A stretch of DNA of 64,000 bases from Linyphia triangularis (taxonomy: Eukaryota > Arthropoda > Arachnida > Araneae > Linyphiidae), in NCBI GenBank assembly GCA_963978545.1, contig OZ021730.1, forward strand, positions 5,620,201 through 5,684,200, written 5' to 3'. This document shows, piece by piece, positions 25,008 to 34,955 of the stretch. Below the pieces are notes generated by a model. The model was not told where the DNA came from and made no database searches. It worked only from the letters and a program-made list of their open reading frames with translations. The number at the start of each line of letters is the position of its first letter. The first letter of the stretch is position 1. Position numbers and translations under genes: made by a program.

Positions 25008-25825
25008 GCAAATCGTGACGTCATCCCCACTACATTAACACTGTGACGTCACTGGTAAAACAGCCTATCACTCTAAATTATTCACTTAAAAGTAGCCCTA
25101 GAACAACTCAACTCCATCCCGCCTAAAACTTAGCATATTCCTACTGCTGCCATCGTCTTAAAAGTAAATTTTGTAAAATCATGAATGACGTCATACCCAC
25201 TGTGACGTCACTAGTCAAAAATACCTATAACTCTAACTTATTCACTTAGAAGCAGCCCTAGAACATCAACTCCGCCTGAAAGGTAAATCGAAACTAAAAA
25301 AGTGTTGCCACCGTTCAAAACTTTGATATAAAACACATTAAGACGTCATACCTACTGTGACGTCACGCAATAAAAACCTATCATTCTAACTTATTCGTTT
25401 GCAAGCAGTCCTAGAACAACTCAACTCCATCCTAAAGGTAAATCTAAACTAAAAAGTGTTGCCACCACTCAAAAACTTTGATATAAAACAAATTATGACG
25501 TCATACCCACTGTGACGTCACGCAATAAAAACATATCACTCTAACTTATTCACTAAGAAGCAGTCCTAGAACAACTCAACTCCGTCTGCTAGATAAACCG
25601 AAACTAAAAAAGTGTTGCCACCGCTCAAAACTTTGATATAAAACACATTATGACGTCATTCCCACTGTGTCGTCATACACAAACAGCTTATAACGAAGCC
25701 GAAACTAAAACAACAGCAGGAGGAGAACAACTCAACTATACTTCCGGTCACGTGACTTCATGTGACGTCATATCCGGTCACGTCATATCCGGTCACGCCC
25801 CCTTCCGGTGACGTCATCATCCCTC
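25008..25825. promoter_or_regulatory. Tandem CRE/ATF-motif array, element 1 right end
   Basis: This is the inverted copy of the left-end array. The outermost part differs: around 25750-25790 the TGACGTCA and GGTCACGT motifs are arranged differently from 11100-11145, as expected if units are gained or lost within the array. Confidence 0.75.
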
Positions 25826-25875
25826 ATCCCATCCCGCATCCCGCCATGGCTTCGGATCGGCATTTTCTAACTACT

Positions 25876-25881
25876 GGGGAT
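25876..25881. repeat. Target-site duplication GGGGAT, right
   Basis: It directly follows the terminus CTAACTACT and is identical to 11009-11014. Confidence 0.9.
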
Positions 25882-26939
25882 GGTTTGGGACGCAGCTTCT
25901 GCGTAAGTAGGCTTCTTTAGCTTAGCAAGTTGCAGGGGTCTAGGCAAAAACTGGGGTTTCTGCACCTGCTTGTGAGAGGAGGCAGAAGAAGGAATGGTCG
26001 CCTTCTTGACCAAAGGGCCTTCTCTACCTCTGGACATCAATTTTCTGCGAGCAGGACAGGTGTGAGAGCTACTGCAATGCGCCTGGTTGCAATTGCAGCA
26101 GCGTTTGGGACCAACTTTGGTCGGACAGTCACTGGAGCGGTGTTCAGCTGCACAGTGGCGACATCTAGTGGGAAGCGAACATGAAGAGGCCAAGTGCTAG
26201 CCCCAGCTTTGACAATTAAAGCATTGGCGGTGTCCGTGTGCTTGTTTCCCCTTCAGAGGTTCCATCGAAATCTGCAGGAAGAGCAGCAGCATCCAGGTTA
26301 GAATGCTCTCTTTGTGGTGGTGGCCGGGGAACTCCAGGATAAAGAGAGGCATCTTTATGCCTCGGCTTCTCCTCATCTGGGTGACTGATTTGGGTTGGAA
26401 GTCTGGCATCTCAGAAGCAAACCAGTCGTCAATCTCCACCGGCGACGTAGATCCAGGCAATCCCCTGACAACTACTTTAAATGAAGCGAGTTTGCCAGGA
26501 TCATTTTGCGTAAAAGGAACTTCACGTTCCTTCAGCCAAGTGTAAATAAGCGCCTCTTCAATCTATTGTTGAGGGGTGACGCAAATTAGATCTTTAGTGA
26601 CACGGGCGTTCAGAATGCCATTTTCTCAAGAAGCCTCTTGTGCAGAAAGCTTATGGCACTCTTCTCGTCCGCATCTGAAGCAAGGTAAAAGCAGGTAGGT
26701 ACGTAAGAGGGGCTAACAATGTTAGCCTCTTCGTACTGTAAAACCTCTTCTGCCGGGGCCAGAATTTTACAACTCTCAACGTCAGGTTGAGTTAATTCCA
26801 TAGAATTTTCCGGGGTTGTTAAATCTGGGGCAGGGACATCATCGGGAACATCAACATCAGTGCTAGCCTCGTCAACAACATCAGGGACAGAGCCCTTCGT
26901 TGAGATTTTCATAACTTGTCTCTTCTTGCGAGGAGCCAT
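25876..26939 (-). pseudogene. Jockey-like ORF1 (gag), N-terminal and zinc-knuckle part
   Basis: This is the nucleic-acid-binding ORF1 protein of a Jockey-type non-LTR retrotransposon. From the ATG at 26939 it has a basic start (APRKKRQ) and an acidic linker, then a segment resembling the PRE_C2HC domain (KVVVRGLPGST), then three CCHC-type knuckles beginning QCFNCQSWG, CRHCAAEH and CCNCNQAHC. A TAG interrupts the first knuckle region near 26194, and at least one frameshift and another stop lie around 26560-26610. The coding region is then broken at 25876 by palindromic element 1 and resumes at 11014. A SINE lies about 40 bp upstream of the start. Confidence 0.85.
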
Positions 26940-26963
26940 ACGAAAAAGTAGGAGCGCGATCAG

Positions 26964-26978
26964 AGCAGGTCTGTCAAG
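26964..26978. repeat. SINE target-site duplication, left
   Basis: AGCAGGTCTGTCAAG, a 15-bp direct repeat, is identical to 27118-27132. Confidence 0.9.
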
Positions 26979-27117
26979 TTGGTTGAATTCAGATTACCTG
27001 GCGCCGTCAGCAACACGAGGGCTATAATGCGCCGAAACATTCGACATTAGACAACTTGCACACACCCATGCCAACAAGGGACTCGAACCCGCAACCTCGC
27101 GGTCTAGAAGCTAGCAT
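26979..27117 (-). mobile_element. 5'-truncated tRNA-derived SINE with 15-bp target duplication
   Basis: On the minus strand the sequence contains the B-box GGGTTCGAGTCC and the same body as the SINE at 8531-8711, ending GCGCCAGGTAATCTGAATT. The A box is missing, so the copy is 5'-truncated. It is flanked by a perfect 15-bp duplication, showing L1/Jockey-like target-primed insertion into the 5' region of the gag-only element. Confidence 0.85.
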
Positions 27118-27132
27118 AGCAGGTCTGTCAAG
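27118..27132. repeat. SINE target-site duplication, right
   Basis: Identical to 26964-26978. Confidence 0.9.
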
Positions 27133-27556
27133 ATCGAAACTCTAAGTTCGAATGATCGATTGATCCCTAGAACTTGAACTTGAATATTAGGTTTGGCAAG
27201 GTGTTCGTCGCGAAGCGACTGTATACCTCTACATCTGATGGTTGCCGAGTGGCATTATCTAAATTGTATAATCGGGGTTAACATAGAAAAGAAGTGAGAA
27301 AAAACATAAAACAGAACAGAACGGGGACAAAACAGGACAACAACTTTGTCAGAGTGACAATCTAGAAAAAAGTCTAATACTTGATTAAATATGGAAAGCA
27401 AAAATAGGGATATGAATCCCTAAAATAAGTACATACACTCCCTCACTACATTCCGTCTCCAGGCTACTACTCGTACCAGAACGATACAACTTTCACAGAA
27501 GGTACTAGACGGTTTGTAGTAAGTTTGTATAATAAGAACCTGAGGTGTGCGTGCAC
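27133..27556 (-). other. Junction: 3' UTR of the Jockey-like element and 5' region of the gag-only element
   Basis: Downstream (minus strand) of the reverse-transcriptase stop lies non-coding sequence which must hold the 3' UTR of that element and the 5' UTR of the gag-only element. I could not place the boundary. A short palindromic-looking GTCGCTTCGCGAC occurs at about 27208-27221. Confidence 0.4.
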
Positions 27557-30355
27557 CTAGGATTGAAAAGCTTTTGTCAGCATAGCATCCGAGAGAGCAA
27601 AGGCAGCAAAGGGACGATGCATCCTATCTTCCAATAGAATTTCGTAAGAGATATTGTCTTTAATTATGGAGGACTCGCCTTGAGCCTTCTTATAGAAGTT
27701 AATGTTCTGTTTTGCAAGAAATTGCTCAACAGTGTCGATTTTTAGGTCTTTATGGATCAAGACATTTCTAATGTAGCGGGTGGCCCCAACCATTTCTCTA
27801 AGGATCTTATTCTGAGCTGTTTGTAGACGTTTAATATCTGTTTTGTTGGCTGTTACCCAAGCTGATGATGCATACGAGAAGACAGGTCTTATAGTTGTTT
27901 CGTAAAGTCTTTTCTTAAGGTGTAGTCCAAGTTTCGAACGGCGCCCAAGAAGTGGTCTGAGTTTATTCATAGCACCCGCAGCTTTACCTGCTACATTTTG
28001 AATATGTTTCTTCCATGTTAGGTTATCTGAGATTGTAAGTCCAAGGTATTTGGCAGATTATACTTTAGGAATCTTCTCCCCAAAGAGGTAGACATTTGTA
28101 TTAGTTACAGTTCTTTTACGTCTGGCCTTAATTTCAAGAATTTGAGATTTGGAAGCGTTGATTGCCACCTTCCACTTGGCGCACCATTCCTCAATTTCTG
28201 GTATTTTGTCATTCAGTTTCTCAAGAGCATGTTATGGATTAATGGACTTAACTGCAATTGCTGTGTCATCAGCGTAATATGCAATCAATGAGTTGTGATC
28301 ATCTCTGAAAGCAGGGAAGTCGGCGTTGTAAAATATGTAGAGGATAGGGCCTAAAATACTTCCCTGTGGAACGCCCGCCCTTATACATCTTGGATCTGAC
28401 AAAGTGCGGCCAACTCTGACTTCGAATGTTCTGTCCTTAAGGTAGGATTTGATTATATGGATAATATCGTGTGGGAATCCCAAATTTATTAGTTTGAAAA
28501 GCAGACCCTTGTGGAAGACCCGGTCAAATGCTTTCGCAACATCCAACATAAGGAGTGCAGTTGACTGTTTGCTGTGTAATGCTTCTCCTGTGAATTCCAG
28601 GATTCTGACAAGTTGGTGGGTTGTTGAGCGGCCAGGCATGAAACCGTGCTGTTCAACAGGGATATGATGTAGATACTGTTTCAGTCTGTTGAGAATAACC
28701 CTCTCGAATACCTTGGCTAAGCAGGGTAGGAGACTGACCGGTCTGTAACTTGAAGGCATGGTCGGGTTTTTGTTTGGCTTTAGGACGAGTATGACTTCTG
28801 CTTCTTTCCATTTTTGTGGAAAGTACGCGTGGTGGAGAGCCGAGTTGCATATAGTAACGATATTGTTGATAATGCATTCAGGTACGTTCCGAATCATTCG
28901 ATTTGTGATGTTATCGCCTCCTGGAGCCTTGTGAATTTTAAGTTTTCTTATTATGATTTTAATTTCTTCAGGGTCTGTCTTGGTGATAGAGCCCTGGACT
29001 GGTGTTGATGCGGTCCAGTTGTTGACTCTCCTACGGATGATCTCTTCGAAGGTATCGTTTGTAGGTTCTACATTTTCTTGGAATTGAATTTCCAAGGAGT
29101 CCGCAAATGCAGAGGCTTTATCGGATTCAGTGAAGACTAGTCCAGTTTCAATTTGGAGGGGTCTGTCAATGTTCTTGTCTTTTCTTAGTGCTTTGGACAT
29201 CTGCCAGAGGCTGTTATCCTCCGCAGCTAAGGAGACTACTTTTTCATTCCATCTGGATTCTCTGCTTTCCCTTGTCAGCTCTTTAATTTCTTTGTTCAGT
29301 GCATTAACTAGCGTTTTGAATTTTGGGTCCCAGGTACGCTGCCATTTCTTTCTAATATAGTTCCTATATTTAATGATATTTCGGGTGTTAGTTGGAAGGA
29401 GCAAATAGTTCTGTTTGAAGGGTTTGTAAGTGGTTGCAGCTTCATGAGCTTCCTTCAGTTTTATAGACAGCGAGTCGATGCGTTCATCTAGGTCTGTTAT
29501 AGTGAGAATTTGATTGTTCGAACCCTCTACCATAGCGTCCTGCCTCCAGGTAGTTACTCCCCGTGCCATTGAGGTACAACTTTCACTCCTGGTAGTAGAC
29601 GTTCTGCAGTGGTAGGTGGTAAGAATATTATTGAAAAGTTGCCAATCGGTGTTAGCAACTTGGCGTTCAGCAAGTTGTGCTTCCCTACCTAAGGTAGCAA
29701 GGACAGGCATGTGGTCTGATGAGAGTTCATTTAAAACTTCAGCACTAATGGGAATGTTTGTGTTTGTGATAATAATATCCAAGATATCCGGATAGCGGTT
29801 TCTGAATACTGGATAATATGTTGGTTGAAGTGGCGCAACGACTTTCAGGCTAGCCCTGCCAAGTAAATTTCCAATGGTTTTGCCGTTTTTATTAGTTGTT
29901 CTACATCCCCAAATTGAGTTTTTGGCGTTTAGATCTCCTCCAAGGATGGTTGGATGTGAGGATGGAATGAGGTGATCAAGGTGTTGCTGTGTGATATTGT
30001 TACTTGGAGGGCTGTAGACGCATGAAATGTATGTGGATCTTCCGAAACTCTCAAGGATAATATTTGTCTCTTCCATCCCATACTGGTTACATGATCTGTA
30101 TAGAGAAGTGGAAAGAGATCTTTTAGCGAATATTGCAGACCCACCGCCTCTATGGTGCATTCTGTCACATCTGTATGTGTGGTAGTTAGGGATCACAAGT
30201 GAATTGCATGGTTTGGCATGGGTCTCAGTGACCAAGCATATGTCGATAGAATTTTCAAATAGAAAGTTTTTAAGTTCTTCCATTTTGTTTGTAAGGTTGT
30301 TGGCGTTCCATACAGTTATGATGAGAGTAGAAAAGGAATTGATGACTTTATTCAT
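27557..30355 (-). pseudogene. Jockey-clade non-LTR ORF2: AP endonuclease and reverse transcriptase
   Basis: This is a frame of 933 codons starting at the ATG at 30355 and open except for two TAA codons (near 28230 and 28062). The N-terminal apurinic-like endonuclease shows ITVWNANNL, GGDLNAKNSIWG and SSDHMPVL. Reverse-transcriptase blocks follow: KAPGGDNIT, SSYRPVSLLPCLAKVFER, HGFMPGRST, LMLDVAKAFD, GVPQGSILGPILY and the catalytic YYADD. The C-terminal tail (RPVFSYASSAWV, LQTAQNKILR) is Jockey-type, and there is no RNase H. The start overlaps the end of ORF1 in ATGAATAA. With only two nonsense codons it is a young inactive copy. It lies upstream of, and in the same orientation as, the gag-only element, but belongs to a separate insertion. 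Confidence 0.92.
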
Positions 30356-30498
30356 TATCAGTAAAGTTAGATTGAGTAATTAAGGATGTCTTCATTTCCT
30401 CGAAGGTCTCCATTATTTTTGAGTTTTGCACCCACTGAATCAGATCAGCTAGTCTGTTGGCAGTTTTGTTGGCCTCTTCAATTACATAAAAGGGCGTT
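30348..30498 (-). pseudogene. Jockey-like ORF1 C-terminal tail (5'-truncated)
   Basis: About 50 codons are in frame upstream of ORF2, ending in a TAA whose last bases overlap the ORF2 ATG. The tail reads ALKTPFYVIEEANKTA and onward, without stops. It is the end of this element's own gag. The element is truncated here at its 5' end, where the segmental repeat resumes, as expected for incomplete target-primed reverse transcription. Confidence 0.75.
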
Positions 30499-31135
30499 TT
30501 CAGGGCATAATAAGCAAATTATACGTTACAAAAGAAACTAAAATTATTACAAGTGTAACCACGTGTTTATTTTTAATATCTAATGATGTAATTGGTAATT
30601 AAATACTATAAAGTACACTAAACGATGATGTTAAATTGAATATTAATTAAATTATTTATTAATGAATTCATTACTAATTTTAAAAAGAAGTATTGAAATA
30701 AAATATTAAATATAAGTATTTAACATGAATCTAAAATCACCAGGCCGCTTTTATGTCCCAAGTGATCCTTGGGAAGAATGCAGGGAATGGATAAAAATGA
30801 TTTCCAAAACCAAAGTACACACTAATGATACGTTTTCCTCTACTGTTGCCTGCATTTTAAATCTGGTAATTAAGTGAAGGCTGGAAGATAAAGAGACAGA
30901 AAAGACATACCGTTCCAGACTACCCATCGTATGAGCAAGAAACAGAAGAAACACTCTGTGTTATCCATGGAAACCGTTCCATGAAAGCAACCATCAACAG
31001 TGTGAGCAAGAAGAGGAAAATGAATTTATCCACTGGGAATAGTTTGCAGTTTTCCTCAGTGGCGCATAGCATAAGACGCGCTATAAAATTATTTAGCTAT
31101 GCTGTGAGCATGTGTCCTGTTCCTGTTTAATATTT
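30499..31135. repeat. Segmental repeat, copy 1, right part
   Basis: It matches 46640-47255 closely (shared CACGTGTTTATTTTTAATAT, then GCATAGCATAAGACGCGC near the end). No coding potential is evident. The block resumes after about 20 kb of nested insertions. The roughly 350 bp that separate the two halves in copy 2 (46289-46639) are absent here. Confidence 0.8.
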
Positions 31136-31171
31136 ATATATATATATATATATATATATCTCTATATATAT
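31127..31171. repeat. AT microsatellite
   Basis: Alternating TA repeats sit at the 5' edge of the Helentron-like element. A matching AT tract follows its 3' end at 33278-33298. Confidence 0.85.
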
Positions 31172-31181
31172 AAGGCAAAGC

Positions 31182-31238
31182 CCTCACTCACTCACTCACT
31201 CACTCACTCACTCACTCACTGACTCACTGACTCACTCA
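31182..31238. repeat. CTCA tetranucleotide repeat
   Basis: Tandem CTCA units, with two CTGA variants, are typical of the 5' subterminal region of this element type. Confidence 0.9.
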
Positions 31239-31252
31239 TCACTAATTCTCCC

Positions 31253-32880
31253 ACTTCCCACATAGTCACAACTCTGAAAATCGGCACAAATATCAACAAT
31301 GGTAAAAATAGAAAAAGTAAACTATTCCGATCTCGATTAACACACTTTAAGGGGTCGAAAAGGGGTCAAACGTTCCAAACGGGGGACATTCGAAAATCCT
31401 ACTTCCCACATAGTCACAACTCTGAAAATCGGCACAAATATCAACAATGGTAAAAATAGAAAAAGTAAACTATTCCGATCTCGATTAACACACTTTAAGG
31501 GGTCGAAAAGGGGTCAAACGTTCCAAACGGGGGACATTCGAAAATCCTACTTCCCACATAGTCACAACTCTGAAAATCGGCACAAATATCAACAATGGTA
31601 AAAATAGAAAAAGTAAACTATTCCGATCTCGATTAACACACTTTAAGGGGTCGAAAAGGGGTCAAACGTTCCAAACGGGGGACATTCGAAAATCCTACTT
31701 CCCACATAGTCACAACTCTGAAAATCGGCACAAATATCAACAATGGTAAAAATAGAAAAAGTAAACTATTCCGATCTCGATTAACACACTTTAAGGGGTC
31801 GAAAAGGGGTCAAACGTTCCAAACGGGGGACATTCGAAAATCCTACTTCCCACATAGTCACAACTCTGAAAATCGGCACAAATATCAACAATGGTAAAAA
31901 TAGAAAAAGTAAACTATTCCGATCTCGATTAACACACTTTAAGGGGTCGAAAAGGGGTCAAACGTTCCAAACGGGGGACATTCGAAAATCCTACTTCCCA
32001 CATAGTCACAACTCTAAAAATCGGCACAAATATCAACAATGGTAAAAATAGAAAAAGTAAACTATTCCGATCTCGATTAACACACTTTAAGGGGTCGAAA
32101 AGGGGTCAAACGTTCCAAACGGGGGACATTCGAAAATCCTACTTCCCACATAGTCACAACTCTGAAAATCGGCACAAATATCAACAATGGTAAAAATAGA
32201 AAAAGTAAACTATTCCGATCTCGATTAACACACTTTAAGGGGTCGAAAAGGGGTCAAACGTTCCAAACGGGGGACATTCGAAAATCCTACTTCCCACATA
32301 GTCACAACTCTAAAAATCGGCACAAATATCAACAATGGTAAAAATAGAAAAAGTAAACTATTCCGATCTCGATTAACACACTTTAAGGGGTCGAAAAGGG
32401 GTCAAACGTTCCAAACGGGGGACATTCGAAAATCCTACTTCCCACATAGTCACAACTCTGAAAATCGGCACAAATATCAACAATGGTAAAAATAGAAAAA
32501 GTAAACTATTCCGATCTCGATTAACACACTTTAAGGGGTCGAAAAGGGGTTAAACGTTCCAAACGGGGGACATTCGAAAATCCTACTTCCCACATAGTCA
32601 CAACTCTGAAAATCGGCACAAATATCAACAATGGTAAAAATAGAAAAAGTAAACTATTCCGATCTCGATTAACACACTTTAAGGGGTCGAAAAGGGGTTA
32701 AACGTTCCAAACGGGGGACATTCGAAAATCCTACTTCCCACATAGTCACAACTCTGAAAATCGGCACAAATATCAACAATGGTAAAAATAGAAAAAGTAA
32801 ACTATTCCGATCTCGATTAACACACTTTAAGTGGTCGAAAAGGGGTTAAATGTTCCAAACGAGGGATATCCGAATGTTCC
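31253..32880. repeat. 148-bp minisatellite, 11 near-identical units
   Basis: Units start ACTTCCCACATAG at 31253, 31401, 31549 and every 148 bp to 32733. Each contains GATCTCGATTAACACAC and AAGGGGTCGAAAAGGGGTC. Variants are sparse and patterned: AAAAATCGG in units 6 and 8, and GGGGTTAAA in units 9-11. The last unit is the most divergent. Confidence 0.97.
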
Positions 32881-33240
32881 TCTTCCAATGTAGTCATTTT
32901 TCTGATATTTTTTTGCAAATGTTAAAAAAATAAGTCATTCCAATATCGATTAACGAATTTTTAAGGGATGAAAAGACGACGCAACATTGAAACTATACGA
33001 GGATTAACTTAATGTCTAATTAACTTAATTCCAATACAGCTACTACTTTGAAATTTAGAACTAAGAGCAAACATAAACACAATAAACTATTCCAGTTTAC
33101 TATTCACAATTATAAAGTTCGTTTAAAATGTCAACAAAGGAAAGTTCCTATTTTGATAAATCAATTTGTCGGGATCGAAAAGGGAGCAAACGTCTGAAGT
33201 GTAGAATACATGAATGTCTTTTGATCGCTAAAATGCTAAT
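32881..33240. repeat. Diverged copies of the 148-bp unit
   Basis: After the homogeneous array the same order of motifs (CATAGTCA-like, CGATTAACG, GGGATCGAAAAGGGAGCAAACG) recurs with many differences, about two to three decayed units. They are likely the ancestral state before array expansion. Confidence 0.6.
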
Positions 33241-33277
33241 GGTAAAATTTCGTAGCGCAGCACGGGTATTCAGCTAG

Positions 33278-33298
33278 TATATATATATATATATATAT
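33278..33298. repeat. AT microsatellite
   Basis: An AT dinucleotide run between the Helentron-like 3' end and the mariner element. Confidence 0.85.
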
Positions 33299-33394
33299 GT
33301 ATAATAAAAAAAATTGGTTCAAATTTTGATCACCAGGTGAAAAAGTAGCGCTTAAAGAACAAAAATCACAAATTGAAAACAAATTTTTATTTAA

Positions 33395-33696
33395 TTACAG
33401 CATATGCTCAATGTGCATTCCATTTATGTCAACCACATGCTCGAAGCGTGTTATAGCGTGTTCAACAGTCGCGCGAAGGGTTTCTCGATCAATTGCAGCA
33501 ACATGACGTGTTATGCTTGCTTTCAATTCAGGCAGAGTCCATATGCTCCCTCCATACACGCGATCTTTCAGAAATCCCCACAACTAGAAATTAAAGGGAT
33601 TTAAGTCCGGAAATCGAGGAGGCCAGACAGTAGAAAAACTTCTCGAAATTACCCGATCATCTCCAAAGTGGGCACGAAGTGGTGCCGTCACTGGTC
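33395..33696 (-). pseudogene. Inverted duplicate of the transposase C-terminus
   Basis: On the minus strand this encodes the transposase tail (WGFLKDRVYGGS, WTLPELKASI, DINGMHIEHML), homologous to 34740-34950 on the plus strand. The duplicate breaks off at about 33696, in the region matching the second catalytic block. This makes the element's ends inverted repeats of about 400 bp that include coding sequence. Confidence 0.85.
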
Positions 33697-33714
33697 GGTT
33701 TCTATAAGGCTCTA

Positions 33715-33812
33715 AATTTGCATACCGTTCTTTCTCGTACATGAAAATTGCCATCTATCGGTTGAAATTTGGACTATTTTTGAGAAGGGACGGTATGCAA
33801 ATTTGGTGTGAT
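33715..33812. repeat. Short hairpin near the transposase start
   Basis: AAATTTGCATACCGTTCTTT is the inverted complement of a segment at about 33790-33812 (GACGGTATGCAAATTT), with about 60 bp between. It could be a relic of an original terminal repeat carried inside the element. Confidence 0.6.
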
Positions 33813-33853
33813 TTAAAAAGCTCCTAGTTACTGCAGTAAAATCAGTCTGCATC

Positions 33854-34288
33854 ATGCCGTTAGAAAAGAAAGAACGAGCGTTACTGGTGAAGTTATTTTA
33901 TCAGAATGTAGGTAATTTGTCAACTGCGCTGCGAGACTATCGACGCTTGAAGAGACTACGAAAAGGGCCTATGTCGCGGCAAGCTTTGAAGATGATTAAT
34001 AACTTTGAAGAGACCGGAGAGTTGAGTGTGCTGAAAGGAAGAGGACGGCAGCGGTTTTCAAGTGAAACTGTGGAAGAAGTCACTCTTTCCGTGGTCGAAA
34101 GAGCCTCCGGTAGCCAATGTTCTTCTAAAAGTGCTCGAGCGGTGTCACGTGATTTTTCTATCCCTTGGTCAACAGTTAGAAAGATTCTTCGATCCATTGT
34201 AAAATGGTATCCATATAAGCTCCATGTTGTGCAACAACTGAAACCTGCTGACTCGGGTAAGCGCACTAAATTTGTAGAATTTTTTTAG
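33854..34288 (+). pseudogene. Mariner-like transposase, N-terminal DNA-binding part
   Basis: Starting MPLEKKERALLVKLFYQ, this is the paired helix-turn-helix region that binds the terminal repeats, of the type annotated with DUF4817 in arachnid proteins. A second HTH-like segment (SARAVSRDFSIPWSTVRKIL) follows. The frame runs into a TAG at 34286-34288 after a T-rich stretch, and the catalytic domain continues in another frame, indicating a single-base frameshift. The ATG choice is supported by similarity of the first residues to this family. Confidence 0.85.
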
Positions 34289-34955
34289 CCGTAATAATCG
34301 TTGATAAAGCATGGCCTTGGAACATTTTATGGTCGGACGAGGCGCATTTTACACTAGATGGAGCCGTGAATACTCAGAACTGTCGAATATGTGGTACGGC
34401 AAAACCTAATGTTGTGCATGAACAGTCTTTGCATCCTGATTACATTACTGTATGGTGTGGGTTTACTGCTGAATTTATTCTTGGTCCCTTTTTCTTTGAG
34501 GAGAGCACGCTTCGTGACCCTCAAAGGGGTTCAATTACGGGGACACTCAACTGCGAGCTTCTTTGGCAGCAAGTAATTCCTGCCCTACAAGAACGGGAAT
34601 GTTTAGAGACTACTGTCTTTATGCAAGATGGTGCACCACCTCACATTGCACGACCAGTGACAGCACTACTACATGCTCACTTTGGAGATGATCGGGTAAT
34701 TTCGAGACATTTTTCGACTGCCTGGCCTCCTCGTTCTTCTGACTTAAATCCCTGAGATTTCTGGTTGTAGGGATTTCCGAAAGATTGTGTGTATGGAGGG
34801 AGCATACGGACTCTGCCTGAATTGAAAGCAAGCATAACACGTTATGTTACTGCAATTGATCGAGAAGCCCTTCGCGCTATTGTTGAACACGCTATAACAC
34901 GCTTAGAGCATGTGGTTGACTTAAATGGAATGCACATTGATCATATGTTGTAATT
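34289..34955 (+). pseudogene. Mariner-like transposase, catalytic part
   Basis: The DDE region shows WSDEAHF (first Asp, near 34334), then TVFMQDGAPPHIA (second Asp), then PPRSSDLNP (third Asp). A TGA replaces the codon after DLNP at 34754 and a TAG replaces a Trp-type codon shortly after, before WGF-KD-VYGGS-like sequence. The coding continues to HIDHML-TAA near 34952. The enzyme would cut and paste the element at TA targets, but this copy cannot be translated through. Confidence 0.85.

Larger units (their letters stand above)
11015..25875. mobile_element. Palindromic mobile element 1 (Polinton-like termini, 14.86 kb, non-coding)
   Basis: The whole interval is one inverted repeat centred near 18443.5: every feature left of the centre recurs in inverse orientation to its right. 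Termini are AGTAGTTAG and CTAACTACT, flanked by GGGGAT on both sides. Element 2, starting at 51687, shares the terminus and about 1 kb of subterminal sequence. Six-bp duplications and long inverted termini are Maverick/Polinton traits. Interior sequence is AT-rich and non-coding as far as I can see, so the element is probably mobilised in trans. Arms are nearly identical; I noticed roughly a dozen differences, so the right arm is not a copy made in silico. Interrupting a gag gene with a clean duplication shows it arrived as a complete palindrome or became palindromic without disturbing its ends. Confidence 0.88.
18444..25875. repeat. Right arm of palindrome 1
   Basis: It mirrors the left arm with scattered substitutions (for example near 12246/24642, 12609/24283, 12899/23992) and a rearranged TGACGTCA segment near 25750-25790. 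Confidence 0.9.
31136..33279 (+). mobile_element. Non-autonomous Helentron-like (HINE-type) element
   Basis: The 5' side has a TATATATAAGGCAAAGCCCT segment followed by CTCA repeats. The 3' side ends GCAGCACGGGTATTCAGCTAG, resembling the CACGGGTA-hairpin-CTAG ends I recall for arthropod Helentron-like elements. It inserts between AT repeats without obvious target duplication. The interior is a minisatellite, as in DINE/HINE elements. No Rep/helicase gene is present. It sits in or beside the left end of the mariner element that follows. Confidence 0.65.

Noticed and set aside
11015..25875. Palindrome 1 as a pure fold-back sequencing or assembly artefact
   Set aside because: The duplicated hexamer on both sides, resumption of the interrupted gag frame, and arm-specific substitutions are not expected from an artefact. 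The very centre still deserves a read check.
31253..32880. CRISPR array
   Set aside because: The 148-bp units are contiguous and near-identical over their whole length, with no alternating unique spacers. This is a minisatellite in a eukaryotic transposon.
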